From positions 167,690 to 231,689 of the forward strand of contig JAXMBZ010000006.1 in NCBI GenBank assembly GCA_046349615.1: a stretch of DNA of 64,000 nt, in the 5' to 3' direction. Position 1 is the first letter of the stretch. Each line of letters opens with the position of its first letter. The notes under the pieces were generated by a model. That model was not told where the DNA came from. It saw nothing but the letters and a program-made list of their open reading frames with translations, and searched no databases. Positions 17,909 to 25,776 of the stretch are shown here, piece after piece. This DNA is from JADJNY01 sp046349615. Its GTDB lineage: Bacteria > Planctomycetota > UBA1135 > GCA-002686595. The translations under genes were made by a program, and so were the position numbers.

Positions 17909-19398
17909 GCGGCGCGCACGACCTCGGACGGACGCGCGCGGAGCTCGACGCGCTCGGCACGGCGACCGATCGCGCGCGCCGTGCCCGCGCGACGCGGCTC
18001 GCCATGGAAGAAGTGCTCGCGCGCACGGCGCCGTGGTGCGCGGGCGTCGCGCTCGTCGGCTTCGCGTGGACGCTCGCAGGGCGCGCGCTGCCGGCGCTCC
18101 CGACTCCGAACGCGTGGGTCGTGCTCGGTCTCGCGCTCGTCCCCGCCGTCGTCGAGCACGCGCGGCGCGTGCTGCCCGTCGCGTCGCGTCCGCTCGACGC
18201 GGGCGAGGGCCTCTCGCGCGTCGACCTCGAGCTCGACGCGCACGAGCGCCTGCGCACCGCGTGGGAATTCGCCGCTTCCGACGCGGAGCTCGGCCCGTTC
18301 GAGCGCGCCGCGCTCGCGGAAGGCGTCGCGGAGCTCCCGCGCGCGCGCACGCACGGTCTGCGCGAGCTCGCGCCCGTCGTCGTGCGCCGCCGTGCATGGC
18401 TCGCGCCGCTCGCGGCTCTGCTGCTCGCGTTCGCGAGCGCGTGGCTCGCGCGCGATGCGGCGGAGGACGTCGAGCTCGCGCGGAACGACGCAGCGCAGCT
18501 ACCGAACGGCGGCGCGCGCGACGCGAAGCCGCACGACGACGCCGCGACGAAGCGCGCCGACGCGCCGCGCCCCGCGCCCGAGCGCGATCCGCGCGCGAAG
18601 GACGAGCCGCCGACGCGCGCGAACGAGGAGCGCCGCACGCCGAGCGAGCTCGCGGGCGCGTCGAAGGAGAGCTCGGGCAAGAGCGGCTCGGGGAAGAGCG
18701 CCGACGCGGCGAGCACGAGCTCGTCGTCGGACTCGCAAGGCCTCCCCTCCTCGCCCGCGAAACCGAGCGAAAACCCCGAGAAAACGAAGCCGAGCGACAA
18801 GAAGGCGAAGCCGAAGAAGCCGCGCGCCGAGACGCCGCCCGCGAAGTCGAAGCCGCCGCAGGAGTCGGGCTCCACGGCGGGCCGCGGCACGGGCAGCGGC
18901 TCGTCGAAGAACCCGGGCTCGACCGACTGGGCGAGCAAGGACCAGGTCACGAACGACGAGGAGCCGCCGCTCTCCGAGGACGCGGAGGTCGACGACGAGG
19001 AGAGCGAGGACGAAGCGCGCGGCGGCCTGCAGCCGAGCCTGCGCGACCGCCGTCCCGCGGTGAACCGCGACCTCACGATCGGCTTCGGCAACCAACCGCC
19101 GCCGCCCGACGCGAACGGACGCGGCGGACCGTCCGAGCAGAAGAAGTCGCGCGGCGTCGCGTCGCTCGTGCTCGGCGTCCCGATCCCCGACCACGTGAAG
19201 GGCCGGCCCAATCCCGGCCGCACGAAGATCACGCAGGAGCGCGTCGAGCCGCAGGCGGAGGACGCCGCGCGGATCACCGCGTCCGCGCGCACGCCGCGCT
19301 CGGGCCCGATCGGCCCCGTCGCTCGTCCCGAACTCGAGCCGTGGATGCGCGCGCTCGTCGCGAAGTACTTCGCCGTCCCCACCGAGAAGAAGCCATGA
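17905..19398 (+). CDS. Membrane protein of the MoxR-Bat operon with Lys/Ser/Pro-rich domain
   Basis: The 497-aa protein starts with GTG overlapping the previous stop (GTGA). Hydrophobic segments lie at about residues 38-55, 60-80 and 155-176. The stretch between them contains DAGEGLSRVDLELDAHERLRTAWEFA. Residues about 190-370 are low complexity: acidic/basic mixtures, Ser runs (STSSSSDSQ) and KPKKPRAETPPAKSKPP, likely an unstructured linker. The end is ordered again, LEPWMRALVAKYFAVPTEKK. A protein with this plan commonly precedes moxR in planctomycete Bat operons, but its role is not known to me. It ends with an ATGA overlap onto moxR. Confidence 0.8.
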   Translation: MSGAHDLGRTRAELDALGTATDRARRARATRLAMEEVLARTAPWCAGVALVGFAWTLAGRALPALPTPNAWVVLGLALVPAVVEHARRVLPVASRPLDAGEGLSRVDLELDAHERLRTAWEFAASDAELGPFERAALAEGVAELPRARTHGLRELAPVVVRRRAWLAPLAALLLAFASAWLARDAAEDVELARNDAAQLPNGGARDAKPHDDAATKRADAPRPAPERDPRAKDEPPTRANEERRTPSELAGASKESSGKSGSGKSADAASTSSSSDSQGLPSSPAKPSENPEKTKPSDKKAKPKKPRAETPPAKSKPPQESGSTAGRGTGSGSSKNPGSTDWASKDQVTNDEEPPLSEDAEVDDEESEDEARGGLQPSLRDRRPAVNRDLTIGFGNQPPPPDANGRGGPSEQKKSRGVASLVLGVPIPDHVKGRPNPGRTKITQERVEPQAEDAARITASARTPRSGPIGPVARPELEPWMRALVAKYFAVPTEKKP

Positions 19399-20405
19399 CC
19401 GAAACCGAGATCGCTCACCAGAAGGCGCAGTCGTTCCGCGACGTCCATGCACGCATCAAGAGCGAGGTCGGCAAGGTCCTCGTCGGCCAGGACGAGGTCG
19501 TCGACGGCGTGCTCGCCGCGCTCTTCGCGGGCGGCCACGTGCTGCTCGAAGGCGTGCCCGGCCTCGGCAAGACGCTGCTCGTGCGCACGCTCGGCCGCGC
19601 GGTCGACCTCGCGTTCTCGCGCATCCAATTCACGCCCGACATGATGCCCGCGGACATCCAGGGGACGCAGATCCTGGTCGAGACGGAAGGCGGCGGACAC
19701 AAGCTCGAGTTCCAGGAAGGCCCGCTGATCGCGAGCCTGATCCTCGCCGACGAGATCAACCGCGCGACGCCGAAGACGCAGTCCGCGCTGCTCGAGGCGA
19801 TGCAGGAGAAGCAGGTCACCGTCGGCAAGCGCACGATCGCGCTCAAGGAACCCTACTGCGTCATGGCGACGCAGAACCCCGTCGAGCAGGAGGGCACGTA
19901 CCCCCTGCCCGAAGCGCAGCTCGACCGCTTCCTCTTCAAGCTCGTCGTCGGCTACCCGAAGGAGTCGGAGTACGCGTCGATCCTCGACCGCACGACGGGC
20001 ACGAGCGAGGAGGACGTGAAGAAGGTCTCGAACGGCGCCGAGATCCTCGCCCTGCGCCAGGTCGTGCGCTCCGTGCCCGTGCCCGAGCACGCGCAGCGCC
20101 ACGCGATCCGCCTCGTCATGGCGACGCAGCCCGGCTCCGAGTACGCGCCGAAGGCCGTCAACGACTACGTGTCGCTCGGCGCGTCGCCGCGCGGCGCGCA
20201 GGCGCTCCTGCTCGGCGGCAAGGTGCACGCGCTCCTCGCCGGACGTTTCGCCGTCGCGGAAGAAGACGTGCGCGCCGTCGCGCCCGCGGTGCTGCGCCAC
20301 CGCGTGATGGTCAACTTCCGCGCGCACTCCGAGCGCGTCGGCGCCGAGTCGATCGTGCGCGCGGTGCTCGACCACGTGCAGCCGTCGGGGACGCGCGCGC
20401 GATGA
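19395..20405 (+). CDS. moxR: MoxR-family AAA+ ATPase
   Basis: The 336-aa protein is a MoxR-class AAA+ ATPase, thought to act as a chaperone that activates VWA-domain partners. Walker A is GVPGLGKT, Walker B LADEINRA, and sensor 1 MATQNPVEQEGTYPLPEAQLDRF, the family's hallmark. The lid domain continues VVRSVPVPEHAQRHAIRLV...GASPRGAQALLLGGKVHALLAGR...VAPAVLRHR. The length is normal. It overlaps its neighbours by 4 bp on both sides (ATGA), so it is translationally coupled with the membrane protein before it and the DUF58 protein after it. This gene order, MoxR then DUF58 then Bat/VWA proteins, is the standard one. Confidence 0.95.
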   Translation: MTETEIAHQKAQSFRDVHARIKSEVGKVLVGQDEVVDGVLAALFAGGHVLLEGVPGLGKTLLVRTLGRAVDLAFSRIQFTPDMMPADIQGTQILVETEGGGHKLEFQEGPLIASLILADEINRATPKTQSALLEAMQEKQVTVGKRTIALKEPYCVMATQNPVEQEGTYPLPEAQLDRFLFKLVVGYPKESEYASILDRTTGTSEEDVKKVSNGAEILALRQVVRSVPVPEHAQRHAIRLVMATQPGSEYAPKAVNDYVSLGASPRGAQALLLGGKVHALLAGRFAVAEEDVRAVAPAVLRHRVMVNFRAHSERVGAESIVRAVLDHVQPSGTRAR

Positions 20406-21310
20406 GCCCCCGTCTCGCGGCCGCCGAGCTCTGCGACGAGCGCTTCCTCGCCTCGCTCGAGGCGCTGCGCCTCGTCGCGCGCCGGGTCGCGCCGCGCGGA
20501 CGCTTCGCCGAGCAGCGCTCGCGTGCGCTCGGCGGCGGCTTCGAGTTCAAGGACTACCGACCCTACGCGCCGGGCGACGACCTGCGCTCGATCGACTGGA
20601 ACCTCTACCGCCGCCTCGGCCGCGTGTTCGTGCGTCTGTGCGAGGAACTCGAGGACCTGCCGCTCTACCTCCTGCCCGACGTGTCGAGGAGCGCGTGGCT
20701 CGAGACGCCGCCGCGCGCGCTCGCGGGCTTGCGCGCGTCGCTCGCGCTCGCCGCGATCAGCCTCGGTCAGCACGACAAGGTCGGGATCTTCCCGTTCGAC
20801 GACGACCTGCGCGTGCTCCAGCGTCCGACGAGCGGCAAGAACCGGATCCTCCAGCTCGCGCAGCTCTGCTCCGAGCTCGAACCCGCCCCCGAGCCCGGCG
20901 GCACGACCGATCTGTCGCGCGCGCTCGCGCGGTTCCAGGCGCTCGGTCTGCGCGAGGGCCTCGTGTGCGTCGTGTCCGATTTCTTCGACCCCGCGGGGAT
21001 CGAGCGCGTCGTCGAGGCGCTGCACGGCGTGCGGTCGAAGCTCCTGCTCGTGCAGCTCGTGCGCAAGAGCGACGCGGAGCCCGCGCTCCAGGGCGATCTG
21101 CGTCTCTCCGACTGCGAGAGCGGCGCGGTGACGGACGTGTCGATCACGCCGGCGGTGCTCGAGCGCTACAAGGCCGCGCACGCGCGCTTCGACGGAGCGC
21201 TCGCCGACTTCGCGCGCGGAAGAGCGGCGGGCCTCGTCAAGCTCGACGTCGACGGCGACGTCGTCGCGCAGCTCGCGCGGCTCTTCGAAGCGGGGACGCT
21301 GCTCGTATGA
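20402..21310 (+). CDS. DUF58 family protein
   Basis: This 302-aa protein carries the family's central signature FKDYRPYAPGDDLRSIDWNLYRRLGRVFVRLCEELED, followed by a VWA-like half: YLLPDVSRSAWLE, KVGIFPFDDDLR, TDLSRALARFQ and VCVVSDFFDPAG. The MIDAS Ser pair is partly changed (DVSRSAW). DUF58 proteins are presumed partners of MoxR in assembling or activating extracytoplasmic complexes. There is no membrane segment, so it is the shorter cytosolic form of the family. The start overlaps the moxR stop, and its stop overlaps the next start, both ATGA. Confidence 0.93.
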   Translation: MSPRLAAAELCDERFLASLEALRLVARRVAPRGRFAEQRSRALGGGFEFKDYRPYAPGDDLRSIDWNLYRRLGRVFVRLCEELEDLPLYLLPDVSRSAWLETPPRALAGLRASLALAAISLGQHDKVGIFPFDDDLRVLQRPTSGKNRILQLAQLCSELEPAPEPGGTTDLSRALARFQALGLREGLVCVVSDFFDPAGIERVVEALHGVRSKLLLVQLVRKSDAEPALQGDLRLSDCESGAVTDVSITPAVLERYKAAHARFDGALADFARGRAAGLVKLDVDGDVVAQLARLFEAGTLLV

Positions 21311-23115
21311 ACTTCACGACGCTTTCGCCGCTCGTCGTCGGGCTCGGCCTCGCGGGTCTCGCGGGGCTGCTCTACGCGCTGCAGCGGTTGCGCGTGCGCC
21401 ACCAGGAAGTGACCGTCGTCACGACGCTCTTCTGGAAGGAAGCGGTCGAGGAAGCGCGCGCGCGCGTGCTCGTGAAGCGCTTCCGCCATCCGTGGGCGTA
21501 CGTGCTGCTCCTCTCGATCGCGGCGTTGTTGTGGATCGCGATCGCGGGCCCGAGCGCGTCCGCGGGCGACGCGAAGCGCCGCGTGCTCGTCCTCGACGGC
21601 TCCGCGCGCATGCAGGGCGGGACGCGCTTCACCGACGCGCTCGCCGCGGTCCGCGCGCGCGCGGCGGAACTCCCGCGCGCATCGACGAAGGTCGTGCTCG
21701 CGGGCGCGTTCCCGACGACGTTGCTCGACGCGGGCGAGGAGCTCGTGCTCCTCGACGAACGCGCGCGCGGCCTCGCGCCGGACACGACGGCGGTTTCGGT
21801 CGAGCGCGCGCTCGCGTCGCTCGCGGCCGAAGCGGCGCCCGAGGCGGGGCGCGTGTTCGAGGTGTTCACGCCCGCGCCGGTCGAGCCCGCGCTCGTCGCG
21901 CACCTGACGCACGCGCCCGAGGCGCAGGCCACGTCGCGCACCGAGGTCGTCCAGCACGCGCTCGCGCCCCTCGGCGCGAACGCCGGGATCGTCGCGCTCG
22001 GCGCGTCGCCCGCGCGCTCGGGCGCGTGGGACCGCGTCGACGTGTACGCGGCGTCGAACACGAACGAGGCACCCGCGCTCACCGGCGTCGAGGGCGCGGC
22101 GCTCGACGACGCGCGCACCGCGGACGGACGCGCCGTCGTGATCGCGCGCGACGTCGCCGCGCGCGGCGGACGCGTCGAGGCGCGCGTCGCGGCGAGCCCA
22201 TCCGACGCGCTCGCCACGGACGACCGCGCGGCGCTCGTGCTCCCCGACCACCCGATCCTGCGCGTCGCGGCGTCGCCGACGCTCTCCGCGGAGAGCGCGG
22301 GCGCGCTGCGCGCCGCGGTCGCCGCGGACCCCGGTCTCGCGCTCGCCGACGACGCCGCGAACGCGGACGTCGTGCTGCGCGCCGCGGGCGACGCGTTCGG
22401 CGCCGGTCGGCCCGCGTTCGAGCTTTCGGAGCCGTCGAACGGCGCGGCGGCGTTCGTCCTCGCGCGCCCGGCGACCGACGACCCCGAGCGCGAGCTCGCA
22501 CGCGCGTTCGACGACCTCGGCCTCGCCGAGATCGACGCGGTCGACCTCGCGCAGCGCGCCGCGAAGCCGCTCGAGCTCGTGCTCGTCGACGCGCCCGAGC
22601 GCCGCGTCTCCGTCTGGGCCGAGCTCCTCGACGCGCGCTACGACTTCACGCGCTCGCGCTCGTTCCCGCTGTTCGTCGGGCGCGCGCTGCGCTGGCTCGC
22701 CGGCGCTTCGCCGCTCGAGCCCGTCGTCGCCGCGGGCGAATTGCGCCTCGGCGACGAGCGCGCGTTCACGACCGCGGCCCGGGCGACCGAAGCGTCGTCG
22801 ACGCCGCAGCCGAGCGAGACGTCGAAGTCGTCCCGACCGAGCGCTCCCACGCGCCCCGTGCGCTACGACCCCGTCGGCTCCGAAGCGCGCCTGCCGCGCG
22901 CGGGCGACTACTCGGACGAGCGCGGCGTCGTGCTCGCCGCGTCGGTGCTCGACCGCGCGACGACGAGCCCCGCGCCGTTCCCCGCGGGCACGGCGGTCGA
23001 GAGCGCGCCGTCCGCGGGCGCGAGCGCGCTCGCGCCGATCGCCTGGCTCGTGCTCGCGGCGCTCGCGCTGCTCCTCGTCGAGTGGTTCCTCTCCCGCACG
23101 GACCGCATCCCGTGA
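21307..23115 (+). CDS. BatA-like membrane protein with degenerate VWA domain
   Basis: The 602-aa protein begins with a BatA N-terminal hydrophobic segment (SPLVVGLGLAGLAGLLYAL), a basic cytosolic stretch and a second helix (WAYVLLLSIAALLWIAIAG). A VWA-like region follows, but the metal site reads VLVLDGSARMQGG rather than DxSxS, so MIDAS metal binding is likely impaired. The C-terminus has another helix (APIAWLVLAALALLLVEWFL) with a short basic tail. The middle of the protein is Ala/Arg-rich and poorly conserved. It is coupled to DUF58 (ATGA) and to the next VWA gene (GTGA). It is probably a periplasm-facing structural partner in the MoxR-Bat complex, by family context. Confidence 0.85.
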   Translation: MNFTTLSPLVVGLGLAGLAGLLYALQRLRVRHQEVTVVTTLFWKEAVEEARARVLVKRFRHPWAYVLLLSIAALLWIAIAGPSASAGDAKRRVLVLDGSARMQGGTRFTDALAAVRARAAELPRASTKVVLAGAFPTTLLDAGEELVLLDERARGLAPDTTAVSVERALASLAAEAAPEAGRVFEVFTPAPVEPALVAHLTHAPEAQATSRTEVVQHALAPLGANAGIVALGASPARSGAWDRVDVYAASNTNEAPALTGVEGAALDDARTADGRAVVIARDVAARGGRVEARVAASPSDALATDDRAALVLPDHPILRVAASPTLSAESAGALRAAVAADPGLALADDAANADVVLRAAGDAFGAGRPAFELSEPSNGAAAFVLARPATDDPERELARAFDDLGLAEIDAVDLAQRAAKPLELVLVDAPERRVSVWAELLDARYDFTRSRSFPLFVGRALRWLAGASPLEPVVAAGELRLGDERAFTTAARATEASSTPQPSETSKSSRPSAPTRPVRYDPVGSEARLPRAGDYSDERGVVLAASVLDRATTSPAPFPAGTAVESAPSAGASALAPIAWLVLAALALLLVEWFLSRTDRIP

Positions 23116-25769
23116 GCAGACTCGAGTTCCTCCACCCCGGCTTCCTCGCGCTCGCGCTCCTCGCGCCGCTCGTGTGGTTCTGGCCGAAGCGTGCGCGCGG
23201 CAGCACGACGAAGCTCGCGGCGCTGCGCGCGCTCGTCGTCGCGCTGCTCGCGCTCGCGCTCGCCGAGCCCGTGCTGTGGCGCGCCGACGAGCGCGAGCGC
23301 GCCGTGTTCGTCGCCGACCTCTCGCGCAGCGTCGACGCCCAGGCCCGCGCGCGCGTCGTCGCCGCGCTCCCGGAGCTCGTGCGCGCGCTGCCGTCGGACG
23401 TCGAACCCGCGCTCGTCGTGCTCGCCGGCGACGAGGGCGAGGCGCGCGCGCTCGAGGACGCCCTGCACGCGCGCGTCGGCGCGGCGACGCGCGTCGCGGG
23501 TCCGCGCGGGATCTCCCTCGGTTCGACCAACGCGTCGCCTCTCGGCCCGATCGACGAGTCGCCTCTCGGCTCGATCGACGAGTCGCCCCTCGGCCCGATC
23601 GACGAGTCGCCTCTCGGCTCCGCGCTCGAGCTCGCGCTCGCGCAGATCCCCGCCGGCGCGCGCGGCTCCGTGACGCTCGTCAGCGACGGCCGCGCGACCG
23701 ACGCGAACTGGGGCGACGCGCTGCTCGCGCTGCAAGACCGCGGGATCCCGCTCCACACGGTGCGCGTCGACGCCGCGACGACGGACGCGCGGTTCGCATC
23801 GATCACGTGCGCCGACGCGGTCGAAGGCGGCGCGCCGCGCGTCGGTTTCACCGCGCGCGTCGAGGTCGCGCTCGTCGGCCGCGAGCGCGAGTTCACCGTC
23901 GTCCTCGCGGAGCTCGACGAGCGCGGCGCCTCGCGCGAGGTCGCGCGGCGCGAGGACGTCGCCGTCGACGGCGCGACCACGCTCGCGTTCGACTGGGAGC
24001 CGCGCGCCGCGGGCTTCACGCGCCTGCAAGCCCACCTCGAGGGCGCGCCGGGCAAGGGTGCAGCGGAGCTCGCGCGCACGTTCGCCGTTCAGCCGCCGCT
24101 CGAAGCGCTCTACCTCGGCGCGCGCGTCGCCGAAGGTCGCGAGCGGCTCGCCGAGCTCGTCGGTCGGGGCCTCGTGCTCACCGCGCCGCCCGCGTCCGAC
24201 GCCCTCCCGTCGGTCGACCTCGCGCGCTACGACCTCGTCGTCGTCGACGACGCGCCCGCGGAGAGCGTGCCCGACGAACTCGAAGCGCGCATCGCGGCCG
24301 AGGTGAAGGAGCGCGGCCTCGGCCTCTTCTTCACCGGCGGCGAAGCGAGCTTCGGCCCCGGCGGTTGGGCCGACTCGCCGCTCGCGAGCGTGCTCCCCGT
24401 CGAGTGCGTGCAGAAGGAAGAGAAGCGCGATCCGTCGACGACGCTCGTGCTGATCATCGACACGTCGGGCTCGATGGTCGGCGAGCGCATCCAGCTCGCG
24501 AAGGAAGTCGCGCGCCTCGCGATGGCGCGCCTGCTCCCGCACGACAAGGTCGGCATCGTCGAGTTCTACGGCGCGAAACGCTGGGCGGCGCCGATCCAGC
24601 CCGCGTCGAACACGATCGACCTCGCGCGCGCGATCAACCGCATGGACGCCGGCGGCGGGACCGTGATCCTGCCCGCGATCGAAGAGGCGTACTACGGGAT
24701 GCAGAACGTGCAGACGCGTTATAAACACGTCTTGGTGCTGACGGACGGCGGCGTCGAGAACGGCGCGTTCGAGCCGCTCCTGCGCCGCATGGCCGACGAG
24801 GGCATCGCCGTGTCGACGGTGCTGATCGGCGCGGAGACGCACTCCGACTTCCTCGTCAGCCTCGCGAACTGGGGCAAGGGCCGCTTCTACGCGGTGCCCG
24901 ATCGCTTCAACCTGCCGGAGATCCTGCTCAAGCAGCCGACGACGTCGCGTCTGCCCGCGTACCAGCCCGGCAGCTTCACGGTCGCCGCGCACGGCGGCGC
25001 GGGTTGGTGGGGCGGCGCCGAACGCGCGGCGATCCCCGAGCTCTCGGGCTACGTCGAGACGCGCGCGAAGCCGAACGCGCTCGTGCTGATGGAGGTCGAG
25101 GGCGCGAAGCATCCGCTGCTCGCGACGGCGCAGGCGGGCCTCGGCCGCGCGACTGCGTTCACGAGCGAGCCGACGGGGCCCGGCACGCGCGCGTGGAGCG
25201 CGTGGAAGGACTGGGGCCGCGTGCTCGCGCGCGTCCTCGCGCGCACGGGCGACGATCGCCGCGCGGCGTTCCGGCTCGACGTCGAGCGGCGCGGCAGCGA
25301 CGTGCACGTCGTCGCGACGCGGCGCGCGTACGCGCCGAAGGACGCGCGCCCCGACGTGCGTCGCGAACGCGCGGACGGCCGTGACGACTCGAACGGCGTC
25401 CCGCTCGCGCTCGACGAGCGCGCGGATGGGCTCTTCCGCGCGCGCCTCGTCGTCGCGCCCGAGGACGAAGTCCGGCTCGTCGCGCGCACCGCGGACTCCG
25501 CGCCGGTGTACGCCGTCTCCACCGCGCGCGCCGACGTCGCGCCGGAGTTCGGCGTCGATCCGGCCCGCGCGCTCGACCTCGAACGCGCCGCGAGCGCGTG
25601 CGGCGGCTCGACGATCGCGCTCGACGCGCTCACCACGTTCACACCGCCGTCGAGCACGAACGCGCTGCCGCGCCGGCTGCTCGAGCTCGCGCCCGCGCTC
25701 CTCGCGTTCGCGCTCGTGCTCTGGCTCCTCGAGGTCTTCCTGCGCCGCCGCGACGTGCGCGCGCTCTGA
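23112..25769 (+). CDS. VWA-domain membrane protein (Bat-type, glutamine-amidotransferase-like fold)
   Basis: This 885-aa protein starts with GTG overlapping the previous stop. Two N-terminal helices (EFLHPGFLALALLAPLVWFW; LAALRALVVALLALALAEP) and one C-terminal helix (LAPALLAFALVLWLLEVFL) frame a long outer part. A first, degenerate VWA-like half (FVADLSRSVDAQ) spans about 50-200. A class I amidotransferase-like segment (VDLARYDLVVVDDAP...GLGLFFTGGEASFGPGGW) comes next. An intact VWA domain then follows: MIDAS IIDTSGSM near 448, GGGTVILPA, and LTDGG near 541. This composition is usual for the large VWA protein at the end of planctomycete Bat operons. A 24-bp tandem repeat lies in the first half. 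Confidence 0.88.
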   Translation: MSRLEFLHPGFLALALLAPLVWFWPKRARGSTTKLAALRALVVALLALALAEPVLWRADERERAVFVADLSRSVDAQARARVVAALPELVRALPSDVEPALVVLAGDEGEARALEDALHARVGAATRVAGPRGISLGSTNASPLGPIDESPLGSIDESPLGPIDESPLGSALELALAQIPAGARGSVTLVSDGRATDANWGDALLALQDRGIPLHTVRVDAATTDARFASITCADAVEGGAPRVGFTARVEVALVGREREFTVVLAELDERGASREVARREDVAVDGATTLAFDWEPRAAGFTRLQAHLEGAPGKGAAELARTFAVQPPLEALYLGARVAEGRERLAELVGRGLVLTAPPASDALPSVDLARYDLVVVDDAPAESVPDELEARIAAEVKERGLGLFFTGGEASFGPGGWADSPLASVLPVECVQKEEKRDPSTTLVLIIDTSGSMVGERIQLAKEVARLAMARLLPHDKVGIVEFYGAKRWAAPIQPASNTIDLARAINRMDAGGGTVILPAIEEAYYGMQNVQTRYKHVLVLTDGGVENGAFEPLLRRMADEGIAVSTVLIGAETHSDFLVSLANWGKGRFYAVPDRFNLPEILLKQPTTSRLPAYQPGSFTVAAHGGAGWWGGAERAAIPELSGYVETRAKPNALVLMEVEGAKHPLLATAQAGLGRATAFTSEPTGPGTRAWSAWKDWGRVLARVLARTGDDRRAAFRLDVERRGSDVHVVATRRAYAPKDARPDVRRERADGRDDSNGVPLALDERADGLFRARLVVAPEDEVRLVARTADSAPVYAVSTARADVAPEFGVDPARALDLERAASACGGSTIALDALTTFTPPSSTNALPRRLLELAPALLAFALVLWLLEVFLRRRDVRAL
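23534..23618 (+). repeat. 24-bp coding minisatellite, three and a half units
   Basis: Three units of 24 bp (23534-23557, 23558-23581, 23582-23605) plus a partial fourth encode SPLG(P or S)IDE. Units 1 and 3 encode P and unit 2 encodes S; they differ at one or two bases. The repeat is in frame and lies between a VWA-like half and the ALELALAQIPAGARG segment, where it would only lengthen a loop by 8 residues per unit. Copy number may vary between strains. Confidence 0.9.
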
Positions 25770-25776
25770 CACGACC

